A stretch of DNA of 64,000 nucleotides from Epiperipatus broadwayi (GCA_028023455.1 JAQFVV010000032.1:2108001-2172000); one strand, 5' to 3'. Shown: positions 12,887-23,231, counted from the stretch's first letter. The notes: generated by a model from the letters alone, not told the origin. A program made the numbers and translations.

Positions 12887-12975
12887 TCATATATATTGCT
12901 TATAATAACTTCTTTCACATACACTTTAATGCAAACATTTTTTTAAATAAAACTTCTTTATTTTCCTGACAGAAT
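12887..12975 (+). repeat. Truncated copy of the foldback MITE at 1-354
   Basis: Matches the left arm of the element at the window start: TA-rich end, TTGCTTATAATAACTTCTTTC, a TTTAATGCAAAC segment and the following CTTCTTTATTTTCCT stretch. The rest of the element is missing. It lies next to the LINE tail ending at 12860. Confidence 0.5.
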
Positions 12976-13195
12976 TAGAGTATATACTTCTAATGTATTG
13001 TAATGTTCTAAATTCAGCCTAAATATGATCTCTTTCTGCATTAAAAATTGTTCTACTTCTAAATTACAGAATTAAACTAATAGTCCATAGAATGAATTTG
13101 AAATTTAACTATTTTAAAGATAGTTATATCTTTTCAGTATTTCTTGAAATTCATAAACATGAGAGTGAATAAATAAGTAGTTTACACCCTCTTAT

Positions 13196-13372
13196 TGCTG
13201 TGTATTGATTCTTCAATTACAGTGCAAAAATGTTAATTCACGAATTAGTTAGAGTTTAATTCCCCAAATAGTTTGATGCTAACTAGTTTATAGTTCATAC
13301 AAAGTTCTTAACTGTTCTAAGTTAAGGGAATGATGAGAGATTGGCGTATACAAGTTAAAACAGTTCTGATTC
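13196..13372 (-). repeat. Element 2 3' LTR, distal part
   Basis: Outer end of the 3' LTR on the minus strand. Its terminal 27 bases (13196-13222) are identical to 20561-20587 at the 5' LTR. It stops at the GATTC target duplication (13368-13372) of Element 1 and resumes at 18422. Confidence 0.55.
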
Positions 13373-13925
13373 TGTTGTATTAGTTTGTGGAGAAATAAAT
13401 AGTGAAGTTACAGGAGACAATTTACTCCAGAAGTTTTCTCCTATTTATTTAAAAATAAAAATAACTAATGTAAAGTCAAAAAATTATAATTCCAAACAAA
13501 ACTGCAGACACTTATTTTTATTAAAGATAAAAATAACTAATTAAAGTTAAATAATTATAATGGAAATAATTATAATTCCAAACATAGCCGCAGAGATTAA
13601 AAGTTAAGAACAATCAAAAACGGGGTCTTGAAAACATGTGATAAAGAATTTGGAGAAATGTAGCAAATAAGAAGACTTAAATAAAAGAACACAGAGGGAT
13701 ATAAAAACAGCAAATGTAAAAACATTGCATTGTTATAGTTTTGTTTAACAGAAGAAGTTGGATACATGTATCAAGCTGTTTGAGCTATTTGCGTCACAAC
13801 TGTGTTTAGCCATGTAGCCGAGTTCCATATATTTATCTAAGTTTCTTGTCCTCATTTTGTGTTTATATATCGTATTGTATGCTCTTTTCTACCCCTCTGA
13901 AAAACTTAGGGGCAAAGACATTACA
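13373..13925 (+). repeat. Element 1 5' LTR
   Basis: 553 bases, TGTTGT...TTACA. It is shorter than its partner because it has fewer copies of an internal AT-rich unit around TAATTATAATTCCAAAC. The 3' end matches the other LTR closely, through CCCCTCTGAAAAACTTAGGGGC, which can form a small stem (CCCCT/AGGGG). Confidence 0.85.
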
Positions 13926-13929
13926 AGAT

Positions 13930-13940
13930 TGGCACAGTCA
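13930..13940 (+). other. Element 1 primer-binding site
   Basis: TGGCACAGTCA begins four bases after the 5' LTR. Gypsy-group elements primed by tRNA-Ser use TGGCGCAGTC; one CpG-type change separates the two. Elements 2 and 3 have TGGCGTAGTC and TGGCACAGTT at the equivalent place, so all three belong to one priming class. Confidence 0.7.
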
Positions 13941-14015
13941 AAATATTCGAACCTAGGGAAGTTTGAAAGAATAGGCCAGACAAAAAAGTCAACCGATACT
14001 TTTGAAACAAGTAAA

Positions 14016-14700
14016 ATGTCATTAGGACAAAACAGTATTCCCAAATTTAGTATTGAAAATGCTGAGAAATGGCCTCTCTATATTATGCAATTGGAAAATT
14101 TTTTCAAGTTGAATGGAATAAAAGATAATGAAAAAAGTGGCCTTACTACAGTATGAAGATATAGTTAAAAAATTAACGGACTATTTTAGCCCGAGGCTGT
14201 CTAGACATGTAGCTAGATTAATTCTTAGAAATAGAAAACAAGGCAGGAGCAAAAATTTAAAGACTATGATCTAGTATTAAAATAGTTGGCAAAAAAACTG
14301 CAAATATGGCGAATTTTTAGAACAAGTTTTGCAGGATCAATTATTGTGGGGAAGATATGATGAAAGATTGCAACAGATATTAAGGGAAAGTGACTTATCA
14401 TATGAAGTGGCTATTAAAAAAGGAAGAGTGTATGAAGCAGTAATTGAGCAAGCCCTAGCTTCTAGAAACAACTCAGAAGAGACCAGTAAAATGGCAGTTT
14501 ATAAAACAGATCAAAGGCAGCAGCCGAAGAATAAAAATATTAATAGAGAGAAAATGTTAATTGTGAAATGTTTCTGCTGAGGGAAAACTAGCCATTTATC
14601 GAAGAAAGGTAAATGGAGAAAAGAAAGCTGTTATAATTGCGGATTTAAAGGTCATTTAGCAGCCATATGCAAAAAAAACACATAAAAAAGATTTATTCAG
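14016..14700 (+). pseudogene. Element 1 gag remnant
   Basis: ATG at 14016 opens a frame with the capsid-type stretch FSIENAEKWPLYIMQLENFF, closely matched by Element 2's gag (around 20467-20395, minus). The frame breaks at 14154. A second open piece, 14329-14580, carries DQLLWGRYDERLQQILR and the helical region before the nucleocapsid. The nucleocapsid follows at 14560-14685 with two zinc knuckles. The first is broken by a stop where its CxxC continues; the second, CYNCGFKGHLAAIC, is intact (CX2CX4HX4C). Gag would package RNA in a virus-like particle; this copy cannot make a whole protein. Confidence 0.75.
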
Positions 14701-14759
14701 TCAACAGGAAACAACCATTAGGAAAAATATAACTTTTCCCAGACAGAACCAATTCATGA

Positions 14760-15060
14760 AAAAGGTTGCAATATGTAATACAGAGTTGCAAATGGAAATA
14801 GATAGTGGGTCAGGTATTTCACTGCTATCAGAAAGTAAATGGGAAGAAGGGTCTAAAGGCCATAAAAGACTAAATCCCAAAAGACAGATATCAAAGTAAA
14901 GGATGTAAATGGAAACTCAATAAACATAATTGGAAAGATAAATGCTCCTGTTAGTTTCAGAGGCAAATCATATATTTTGCCAATATATTTAGTAGAACGC
15001 AACATAAGCCCTTTAGCTGGGAGAGATTGGTTCACTCATCTAGGAATAGTTTTCCATAGT
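14760..15060 (+). pseudogene. Element 1 aspartic protease remnant
   Basis: Reads ELQMEIDSGSGISLLSE, with the catalytic D-S-G at 14801-14809 (the usual retropepsin signature is D-T/S-G-A). The second half appears in another frame, with a GRDW-like stretch near 15017-15030 typical of the protease end before RT. Frameshifted. Confidence 0.65.
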
Positions 15061-15103
15061 TAAAAATATTTCGATAGAGCAAGAAATCTTAAAATTATAT
15101 CCA

Positions 15104-15930
15104 GAGTTGTTTATGGATGATCTGGGATTAATTAACACAAACTTGGTAGAAGTTGAATTAATGGAAAAGGCGAGACCAGTGATATGTAAGCTGAGGAAAA
15201 TTCCTTTCGCACAAAAAGAAAAAGTCAAAGTTAAAAATGTTAGTAATGAGGAGTGTGTTAACCCCTGTAGAAGATGGAGAATGGACCATCCCGTTCATGG
15301 TAAAAAGTAAACCAGATGGGATAAGTCTGTGCAGTGATTACCATACAACAGTAAATAAATACCTCAACAAAGGAGCATACTCAGTGCCTAATATACGTTA
15401 AGTACTGGCAAATTTGTCAAATGCAAAATATTTTTTGAAGCTTAATCTTAACTCAGCTTACCATCAAATTAAGGTAACTGAAAATGTAACAAAAATTTTC
15501 TAACTTTAACTACACTATTTGGTTTATATAAGTGTAATTGGCTACCTTTTAAAATTACCACAGTTGCCAAATATCTTTCAGGTGAAATTAAATGTAATTT
15601 TGCAATGTCTTAAAGATGTAATGCCATATTATTATGACATTTTAATTACGGTGACACCTAATGAGATTTTTAAGATGGAGAATATTAAAAGTTTGTGATA
15701 GATTAACTAAAGGAGTAAAATTGAAATTAGACAAATGTGTATGGAAGGTGCAAGAACTAAATTTCCTGGAGCATTGTATTTCTGACAAAGGAAAGCATCC
15801 TTTAAGCGATAAAGTGAGAGCGATTAAAAATGCTGAAAGACCTAAAAATGTTAAACAACTACAGGCATTTTTGGGTCTAATAAAATTTTTTGAGCCTTTT
15901 CTTAAAAATAAAGCAATGGTCACAAAATCT
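15104..15930 (+). pseudogene. Element 1 reverse transcriptase remnant with altered catalytic box
   Basis: Opens with the RT N-terminal region (15107-15310). It continues in another frame with LANLSNAKYFLKLNLNSAYHQ (about 15405-15470), where the catalytic D of the usual KLDL..AYHQI block has become N. The YLDD box reads YYYDILI at 15627-15647, so the first of the paired catalytic aspartates is replaced by tyrosine. The thumb and connection region is well preserved (15661-15930, including LQAFLGLIKFFEPFLKNKA). At least four frame breaks. Both changes would abolish polymerase activity even without the breaks. Confidence 0.8.
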
Positions 15931-15949
15931 TTGTATGAATTATTACGCA

Positions 15950-16365
15950 AAGATCAAAAATGGATCTGGATGGAGACACAAAAAAAAGTTTTCGAAAAAA
16001 CAAAAGAATTGTTATCATCCGACAAGCTATTAGTGCATTTTGACAGTGAATGCAATGTCAGAATCACCATGGATGCATCAGAGTAGGGGATAGGAGCAGT
16101 TCTAGTGCATGACATAGATGGAAATGAGCATCCAGCTGCATATGCATACCAAACTTTATCCAAAGCGGAAAGAAATTATAGACAGATAGACAGAGAAGCA
16201 CTGGCGATTATTTTCGCAGTAAAAAAATACCATCAATTTGTATTTGGGCATAGTTTTGAAATAATAAATCATAAGCCATTATTGGGGATTTTGGGAAATG
16301 ACTGGTCAGCTCCTGAACATTTAAGTCCGCGTATGTTAAGGTGGCGGAATGTCTTAGCCTCATGA
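15950..16365 (+). pseudogene. Element 1 RNase H remnant
   Basis: Same frame as the RT thumb. Contains the DAS catalytic start followed by an in-frame stop (16084-16086), then GIGAVLVHD, the NYRQIDREALAIIFAVKKY block (catalytic E) and INHKPLL. The last motif is normally TDHKPL, so a further catalytic aspartate has changed to asparagine. A stop soon after 16365 ends the domain. Confidence 0.75.
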
Positions 16366-16441
16366 TTATTGTTTAAAATATAAGAGGGAAAAAGAGATTG
16401 CATATGCAGATGTATTATCAAGGTTACCAGATAACCAAGAG

Positions 16442-17546
16442 TTGGTAAATAGCGAAGTAGAAGTAAACTATATAGATAATATGAATTTGGAAATGGTAAA
16501 CATTGATACTGTACAAAAGTGGACTATGGAAAATAAGGGATATCGTTTATTGATTAACTGGATCAAAAAAGGTTGGCCTAAAATTAAACCTAATTGTTTA
16601 GCAACAAGATTTTGGGTTAACCGTGATCAACTGTCTATATGTCAGGGATGCATTGTCATGGGAGACAAAGTAGTTAAACTTCCTGCAGGGGGGGTAGAGT
16701 GTTAAAATTGTTATATCAAGGTCATCCGGGCATAGTGCAAGCAAACGTTTTGGCACATAGTTATATCTGGTGGCCTCAAATAAATATACAGATAGAGAAG
16801 TTCATAAAAAGATGTTTACCATATCAAGTAAAAAGCACATTAGTAGTTAAGCAATATGGACCATGCAACTAAAGCATGGGAGTTTATATTGACTATGCCG
16901 GACCAATAGATGGGAAAATAATTTTTGTTGCAACGGACGCTTATTCAAAATGGATCGAGAGCCATCTGGTGAAAAATACGAGTGCTCAGGAAATGATCAA
17001 ATGTTTTAAAACAATTTGTTACATACATGGTTTTCCTGAAGTAGTTGTATCGGATAACGGCACTGGATTTGTCAATGATGAACTAAATAAATTTTTTATT
17101 ACTTATAGAATAAAACATGTGTGTACACCACCATATCATCCAGAGTCAAATGAACTAGCACAAAATGCCGTTCATCAAGTAAAAAAAAGTTTGAAAAAAT
17201 GGGAAAAGCTAGACATGCAAGAAGCTCTGCAAGAATTTATGCTACATCAGCATAAACACCATAAACAGCGACCGGAAAATCACCAGCAGAATTAATGTGT
17301 GGGTGAAACTTAAAAACTAAATTAGCGATATTACGCCCCAGTGCTCAAAGTATTGTTTTTAATAAGACATCTGGGAAAACATTTTCAATAGGAGAACCTG
17401 TATGGATAAGAGACATTATTTGCAAAAAATGGGTCGAAGGAATAATTGAAAAGTTAATATCAAAACAAATATATTCAATTAGCAGTCTGAACAGATTACA
17501 ATACAGATGGCATATAAACCATATAAAACAAAGAGAGCCGGAATAA
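16442..17546 (+). pseudogene. Element 1 integrase remnant
   Basis: Linker and zinc-binding region at 16442-16840; its histidines are partly lost but HPGIVQAN and YIWWPQ are recognisable. The catalytic core at 16876-17295 has DYAGP (first D), VATDAYSKW and SDNGTGF (second D). The third acidic residue should be the E of HPxSNGxAER, but the sequence reads HPESNELAQNAV, with Q in its place. The C-terminal part, GEPVWIRD and WVEGIIEK (17394-17452), fits the chromatin-contact end of gypsy integrases, out of frame with the core. Confidence 0.8.
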
Positions 17547-17758
17547 GTACAACTAGATGTTTTTCAAAAAATAGGATACCCAGGAAACGAAGACGAATCC
17601 AGAACAGGAAATAAATGAAAACAAGAGAATAGGAGAGAAAAAGGAAGTGACAGAATGACATCATAAACTGAAAAAGAGAAATTGCCCAGACCCATATGTG
17701 ATAAAAGAAAATTGCACAGATTAGATGATTATGTGTAAAACAAATAAACTCTGACTTA

Positions 17759-17776
17759 TGGAGTGAGGGGAGGAAG
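17759..17776 (+). other. Element 1 polypurine tract
   Basis: GGAGTGAGGGGAGGAAG lies directly before the 3' LTR start TGTTGTATT. This is the expected place and composition for the plus-strand primer of an LTR element. Confidence 0.75.
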
Positions 17777-18416
17777 TGTTGTATTCGTTTGTAGAGAAAT
17801 AAATAGTAAAGTCACAAGAGACAATTTACACCAGAAGTTTTCTCTTATTTATTTGAAAATAAAAATAACTAATGTAAAGTCAAAAAATTATAATGGAAAT
17901 AATTATAATTCCAAACAAAACTGCAGAGATTTATTTTTATTAAAGATAAAAATAATTATAATGGAAATAATTATAATTATAAAAAAGCTGCAGAGATTTA
18001 TTTTTATTAGATAAAAATAACTAATTAAAGTTAAATAATTATAATAGAAATAATTATAATTCCAAACATAGCTGCAGAGATTAAAAGTTAAGAACAATCA
18101 AAAACGGGGTTTTGAAAACATGCAATAAAGAATTTGGAGAGATGTAACAGATAAGACTTAAACAAAAGAACACGAGAGATATAAAAACTGCGAATGCAAA
18201 AACATCGCACACTTGTTACAGTTTTGTTTAACAGAAGAAGTTGGATGCGTGTATCAAGCTGTTAGAGCTATTTGTCTCACAACTGTGTAATATTTGTGTT
18301 TAACCACACTGAGTTCCATATATTTATCTAAGTTTCTTGTCCTCGTTTTGTGTTTATATATCGGATTGTATGCTCTTTTCTACCCCTCTGAAAAACTTAG
18401 GGGCGAAGACATTACA
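17777..18416 (+). repeat. Element 1 3' LTR
   Basis: 640 bases; about 87 longer than the 5' LTR because an AT-rich unit of roughly 65-70 bases (containing AATTATAATGG and CTGCAGAGATTTATTTTTATT) is present in extra copies at 17880-18060. Otherwise closely similar to 13373-13925. The short open frames over this region are by-products of the repeat. Confidence 0.85.
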
Positions 18417-18421
18417 GATTC

Positions 18422-18913
18422 CTACCAAGCTATATTAGAAAAGTACTCTATGTACACACAATAACAAATACTCACACTATAGTCCTGAGTGTATAGTTTC
18501 TATGTCTTAATTCTCTCCTGGCTCAATGTAGGGTAATCCACAATTTCCACACTGTTCCCTTGCAATGGATACTCTACTAGAATTCACTGAATATGCTTTG
18601 TACTCTCTCTCTGACGGCCTTTCCAAAACTCCCCCTTTTATCTGTTTCATTTCTTTTGTTTTCTGGAGTATACTAGTTTATAAATTAAGGTGGAATTTAA
18701 TTAAATTGGTGTTTTGCTAATTAAATTCCTTTCATTATTTGTTTAATTAGTTTGGTTCCATTAACTGCATTTTAAGCCAAATCAGACAACAACTAATTAA
18801 GATGTCTATAATTAAAATATTAGAGATTTAAAATGTCTTTTAAAAGAAATATTTTATGACAAATCACTTTCATATATGTGTTTAATTTTAAAATAAATAC
18901 ATATTTTACAATA
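18422..18913 (-). repeat. Element 2 3' LTR, proximal part
   Basis: Runs from the polypurine tract (18914-18928) to Element 1's target duplication. With 13196-13372 it makes an LTR of about 670 bases. The exact start on the minus strand is TATTGTAAAA or TGTAAAATAT, which cannot be settled without the intact 5' LTR. Confidence 0.5.
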
Positions 18914-18928
18914 CCTCCCCTTACTCCA
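18914..18928 (-). other. Element 2 polypurine tract
   Basis: Minus strand TGGAGTAAGGGGAGG, similar to Element 1's tract, lying between the end of the coiled-coil coding region and the 3' LTR. Its presence right after the coiled coil is the key evidence that no pol was ever downstream in this copy. Confidence 0.65.
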
Positions 18929-20520
18929 GAAAATGCCTTTTTCCAATTAATTGATGTAATCTTGAAATTTGTGAAAACTCTTCTTTTTCCTCGCTGTCTT
19001 GAGTGATTTTTTCTCCAGCTTGGAGAAATTCTGGGTTTTTCCTTCTTCAATTTTTGTATCTGGTAGCTCACTGTCTAAATATTGCCATTCTTCTACATCA
19101 ACTTTGAAAGCGTTTATTTCAATTTCACTTTTGGCTATCTTTTCTTGTAGGTCACTGCTGCCAACTCTCTACCTGTTCGGATAATTCTGACATTGCGAGT
19201 TTACTTTTAAAAACTTCATTTGGCCTTTCAAAACTCTGACATTCTGAATGTTTGGTTTATAATTTTTCACTAAGTTCTGAAATTTTTTTGTTCAAGTTCT
19301 TCTTTTAATTTATTTAATTTGTGAACATCAAGTTTTAATTTGTCCACTTCTTTTGATAATTCTTTAGTCGTCTTTTCATATTGTCGACTAGAAGTGGTAA
19401 TATTGGTTACACTACGTTTTAGTTCTGTTATTCGTTGTCTAGAAGCCTTCAATCTTCCTTGACATTCTTCAAGTTCCACTGATTTCTGTTTAAAGTCTTT
19501 CCGTTCCTCTTCAAGTTGATTTTATAATTTGAAATTATAATTTTTCAGTTCTTGTAACTGTAAGTTGAGTTGTAGCTCTGATTGCATCTTTCTCTCGATC
19601 ATGGTGGCTAATTCTTGGTTCCTTGACTCAATTCTTGTAGTTTAGTGACCTCTATTTGTTCTTGTGAAATGGTCCTATCTTTCATGGCAATGCTTTGCCC
19701 CTTAGTTGATATATAGTTAATACTATATGTTTGATTATTTGTGACTGGATTACATTTTCTATGCCGACTATCCCTTTCTGGTGGTTGTCTACATGTATGT
19801 GCAAGCTGGCCCTTACTTCCGCACTTGAAACACGTTTCTTGTTTCCATTTACAATCTTTAGCTATGTGGCCTGTTTTCCTACACAGTAGCATTTAATTCT
19901 GTCATTTCTCTGGGGTTCCCATTAAAATGAACTTATTTCTTCTTTATCAATTTTGAAAACTAGCTCATTAATTAGATATTTTGATCTGAAGATCTATTCT
20001 AGAATTAACTCATAAGCTATTCCTTTCTTTATAGCAGTTTCATATGTTAGGTCTCCCTCTGTTAGCAGCTGTTGTCTGAGCATGTCATCAGACATTCCCC
20101 ATAGTAGTTGATCAAGTAATATTTCTTCTACGAATCACCGTAAGCACAATCCTTCGCTGGCTTCTTGAGTGCTATATTATAGTTTGATTGTTTCAGTATT
20201 TAGTTGTTTTCGGTGTCTTAACTGTAGGCATGCTATGTGGGGGGATGGGCAAGGGCAAAAAATTTGTTTAGCCTCTGGGTTAATTCCTTGAATGGTACAT
20301 TAGCATCTACAGTATTTTTATATAATTTATTGACAATTTCAATAAAAAAATTTCCCAGAGAAACATAGGAAGGTGGCTACTTTCTGCTTGTTGTCTTCAA
20401 TGCCATTTAAAATGAAAAAATTTTCAACTTGCAACAGATATATTAGCCAATGGGCCACATTTTCCATGACGAACTCTCCAATAGTTTTGTCCAAAAAGTG
20501 ACACTATATAATCAATTGCT
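18929..20520 (-). pseudogene. Element 2 gag with zinc knuckles fused to a long coiled coil
   Basis: Minus strand, about 510 codons in broken frames. The start (ATG at 20467 or just upstream) has the same capsid block as Element 1 (YLLQVENFFILNGI), and around 20100-20050 DQLLWGMSDDMLRQQLL also matches. Zinc knuckles follow at about 19905-19800: the second reads CFKCGSKGQLAHTC with Q in place of the zinc-binding H, the first is frameshifted. Instead of protease, the protein continues through a short linker into heptad-rich helix from about 19680 to 19000 (for example RITELKRSVTNI, KELSKEVDKLKLDVHKLN and KLKEELEQK) and ends in a lysine/arginine-rich tail (ARKKK). Several stops and frameshifts make this copy dead. 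The coiled coil could mediate particle assembly or tether to a host filament; that is inference. A captured host coiled-coil exon is another possible origin. Confidence 0.65.
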
Positions 20521-20547
20521 GGTTATTTTTTTAGGTTTGACTAATTT

Positions 20548-20557
20548 GACTACGCCA
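20548..20557 (-). other. Element 2 primer-binding site
   Basis: Minus strand TGGCGTAGTC, one base from the tRNA-Ser-type TGGCGCAGTC, three bases after the 5' LTR end. This fixes the orientation and the 5' end of the interior. Confidence 0.65.
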
Positions 20558-20560
20558 GGT

Positions 20561-20595
20561 TGCTGTGTATTGATTCTTCAATTACAGCACACAAA
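20561..20595 (-). repeat. Element 2 5' LTR remnant
   Basis: The first 27 bases are identical to 13196-13222, the outer end of the 3' LTR. The match weakens at the start of Element 3 (20596). A short similar piece (AATTCAC followed by AGAA) reappears at about 24804, beyond Element 3, as expected if Element 3 landed inside this LTR. Confidence 0.5.
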
Positions 20596-21244
20596 TGTTT
20601 GTGTTTATATGAGTGCTTTAATAATCACTGACTAGTGGAAATATAATTATAATAATGCATATTTATTAATATATGATGAAGCAAATATAAATTTGCATAT
20701 TTACACTATATAGAGAGATTATACCACTGTCTGCTATGGTTGATGAGGTATAGCTTCTAGCTGTCGTGTAACTACAGAAAGAGAGGATTCCAAGTGGCCT
20801 TATAATTTTACCTACCATTCACAGCTCAACCTACTTTATGAATAGGTATGATAACATTTCCAGCTGTGTGTCATGTCTGCATTAGGTTCTAACAGCTTCC
20901 AGTCCTAAACATGGACTTGCCTTGCTGCATTACCTGTTTAGCTTGACTACATATACTCGCTTTCAGCTTTGTGACAGTAGTTCTCTGGAGATTATGTAGT
21001 CTGCCTTTCAGCTTTGTGACAGTAATTCTTTGGATATTATCCAAATTGATTGACTTATTGCCAGCTCCCCAACAATAATGGAAACATTCAGATTTTAATG
21101 AGAATTTTCATCAATTGGTCCATTCTTGCAATTGGATAAGCATTATCTATCTGTATTCACAATGACTCATGGTGATGAATGCTCAATCTAAATAAGATAG
21201 AATCTAAACTAATCCATTATTTGAAGACAAGGTGAGATATAACA
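20596..21244 (-). repeat. Element 3 3' LTR
   Basis: Left edge TGTTTGTGTTTATATGAG (plus), right edge GATATAACA, so it reads TGTTATATC...CA on the minus strand. It pairs with 24125-24801 through long shared blocks such as TTTCAGCTTTGTGACA, ATTGCCAGCTCCCCA and GATGAATGCTCAA. An internal stretch with CTTTCAGCTTTGTGACAGTA is itself duplicated (around 20958-21030). Confidence 0.8.
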
Positions 21245-21255
21245 TTTTCTCCTCC
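21245..21255 (-). other. Element 3 polypurine tract
   Basis: Minus strand GGAGGAGAAAA directly before the 3' LTR start TGTTATATC. Confidence 0.65.
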
Positions 21256-21531
21256 TGGCCAAAATTAGCCTGGGATAACATAATCATGTAAATGCACTGG
21301 TGGATGTCTTCATCGTTTTCTGGCTTCATCAGGCTTGGTGACTTCATCAGCAGGTCCACTGTCATCATTAGTAGATATTAAAATTGTAAGTTCATCATTG
21401 CTGACTCATTAATATTAGACTGGGACTCTTCTTTGTTGGCTGATAACTTTCACTGATGGCTGGTGATGTTTAATTTAAACTTATCTGGTTTGTGCATCTA
21501 TAATATCATTGTCTATCACTTGTTTAAACCA

Positions 21532-21729
21532 TCACTGCCTGTGATCTTTAATTTTGATTAAAGCTGCTGGAAGCCATTTGGTGGTTCCCTTAAATGTACG
21601 GCATATGATGCGAGTTCCTATCCACACTTTAGTTTCAAGCTTTATTTTAGGGTTCAAATTTGGGTTACTAACAACTTGTGAGCAGACCCCATGTGAAGTG
21701 GTTGTGAACTCATTCACTTTAGTCACCAC
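21532..21729 (-). pseudogene. Element 3 integrase C-terminal fragment
   Basis: About 65 codons open, containing LETKVWIGTRIICRTFKGTTKWLPA. The pattern G..V..R.......KW.PG/A is the C-terminal beta-barrel found at the end of gypsy integrases. Position, just before the polypurine tract and LTR, agrees. The core upstream is deleted. Confidence 0.6.
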
Positions 21730-21934
21730 AAAATCTAAATGATGAAACAGACATGCCCTAATAAATTTCTCTGCTTACCAGCACATACAATTAGAGGCAG
21801 ATATATAGTTTTATTAAGCATTGTAACTTTGATTGAATCCAAAGTAGTATTTAATTGCCTTGATAATCAATGATTTTTATTGCTATGATGCAGTTGATAT
21901 TTTTTTTTTTATTAATGATAGCCCTCATATTTTT

Positions 21935-22290
21935 TGATACAATGGATACTGCAGATCAGATGTCCAGTTCCACTGTCACTGGCATATCATTAATCAAAAT
22001 TCTGTGTTGAAAGCAGAGTCATTGTCTCTTACATTGTTTGTATAGACATATTATTCAATTTTAAATTGCCTTTCTGGCTTTTTGGAATAGATTCATCCAA
22101 CTCTATTATTAGCAACTTATTGTTTTCTTTAAAACAAGCAGTTTTTGTGTGACCGACATGCTTGCAGTATGTATACACTATATACCAGGGTGAATATTCG
22201 GTATGTGCATGTACCAGTTGATCGCATCTATAGCATTTTTTTACTTGTTGTCACAGATTTATTCGAGCAATATTTTTGGAACTTGTGTAT
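21935..22290 (-). pseudogene. Element 3 nucleocapsid zinc knuckles and protease start
   Basis: The minus strand reads CYRCDQLVHAHTEYS and then YCKHVGHTKTACFKE, the second being a complete CCHC-like knuckle (C-x2-C lost at one position, H and C kept). About 60 codons later MPVTVELDI, a stop, then SAVSIVSK matches the protease entry strand (VTMELDTGAAVSIIS in relatives). The D remains, but the following T and G are now I and a stop. Confidence 0.6.
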
Positions 22291-22379
22291 AATCCACTCT
22301 ACCAGGCTCAGGAATGGCTTTTTTTTCATTATACAATTTCAGAAGCACTACAATAAATCTTTAAAACAAAATGGCTGAA

Positions 22380-23231
22380 AAGAAATGATCATATTTAATA
22401 TTTCGAGTTTAATTTTTTTTTATTAGTGTTATTTTAAAAAAAGACAATTTTCTGCCAAATTATTTATAATATTTACATTTTATTTCCTAATATTTTTTTC
22501 TATTAAGTGAATTATTAATATAAAATTGGAAAAAAATATAATAAATATAAAACCTAACTGAGAATTATTCCATGTCAGGAGCCTAAAATCCCTAATGGTA
22601 TGTAAAATTGCCACAATTTTTTTTTTCTTTTTGTAGTTGATGACACATAAATTTGATTAATTATGAATCAAGGCATTGTCACACGAATCTATGGTATTTT
22701 TTGTCTCACCATTTGGCCAGACACCACAGTCTCTCTATCTTATGCATATGCACACCAGTAATTGGATTAACAAAGTCATAGCGGTGATTGACTTAGAAAT
22801 GTTCATAATATCATAGCCATTAATGCTGACTTTTTGGGAAGGCAAGATTCCAAATCTTTGGAAATATTCCACTGCATGCTGTTCTGTTTGAGTAAGATCT
22901 CAATATGACAGTGACAAAAAAAAAATACTGACTTTAAACAAACTATGAAAATGTTTCAAGCATGTCAGCATTTACATGTTATAATGTAAATAAATAAAAA
23001 AATTGAAATAAACTTTCTAAATGGAATTTACAAGCAATTTATTAATTTTTTTCTAAACTTAACTACATGTATTCTTCAAAATAACATTTGAAAGAAAAAT
23101 AACATAAATAAATACTTGCAGGCCCCTTGAAACTGTATAATAAAAAAATGCTTCCAACCTTGGTAAACCAGATTATATACAAATACTATATTTTTTATTG
23201 TCAGATAGGTGTTTGTTGACTAGTTTCCTAT
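22380..23231 (-). other. Element 3 interior, unreadable
   Basis: Between capsid and nucleocapsid the sequence is AT-rich and too decayed to read in either strand. A plus-strand GC-richer patch at 22670-22830 shows no domain. Confidence 0.35.

Larger units (their letters stand above)
13373..18416 (+). mobile_element. Element 1: full-length degenerate Ty3/gypsy retrotransposon
   Basis: Bounded by LTRs 13373-13925 and 17777-18416, both starting TGTTGTATT and ending CATTACA. Flanked by the 5-bp target duplication GATTC (13368-13372 and 18417-18421). A primer-binding site of the tRNA-Ser-like TGGCGCAGTC class follows the 5' LTR, and a polypurine tract precedes the 3' LTR. Coding order is gag, zinc knuckle, protease, RT, RNase H, integrase, which is the Ty3/gypsy order. 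Every domain is interrupted by stops or frameshifts and several catalytic residues are changed, so it cannot move by itself. It lies inside the 3' LTR of Element 2. Confidence 0.9.
13196..20595 (-). mobile_element. Element 2: gag plus coiled-coil LTR element, split by Element 1
   Basis: Minus-strand LTR element. Its parts, from 5' to 3' on the minus strand, are: a 5' LTR remnant (20595-20561), a primer-binding site TGGCGTAGTC (20557-20548), a coding interior (about 20520-18929), a polypurine tract (18928-18914) and a 3' LTR (18913-18422, then 13372-13196). The 3' LTR is cut by Element 1, whose 5-bp duplications fit exactly. The outer LTR end is confirmed because the same 27 bases occur at 13196-13222 and 20561-20587. 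The interior is only about 1.65 kb and contains no protease, RT or integrase, so the element must have depended on another element for movement. The 5' LTR beyond 20595 is displaced by Element 3, with only a weak continuation near 24802. Confidence 0.65.

Noticed and set aside
17763-18097. Open frames on both strands over the Element 1 3' LTR
   Set aside because: They are translations of the AT-rich repeated unit within the LTR.
18999-19184. Plus-strand frame in the coiled-coil region
   Set aside because: Shadow of the minus-strand coiled-coil coding sequence of Element 2.
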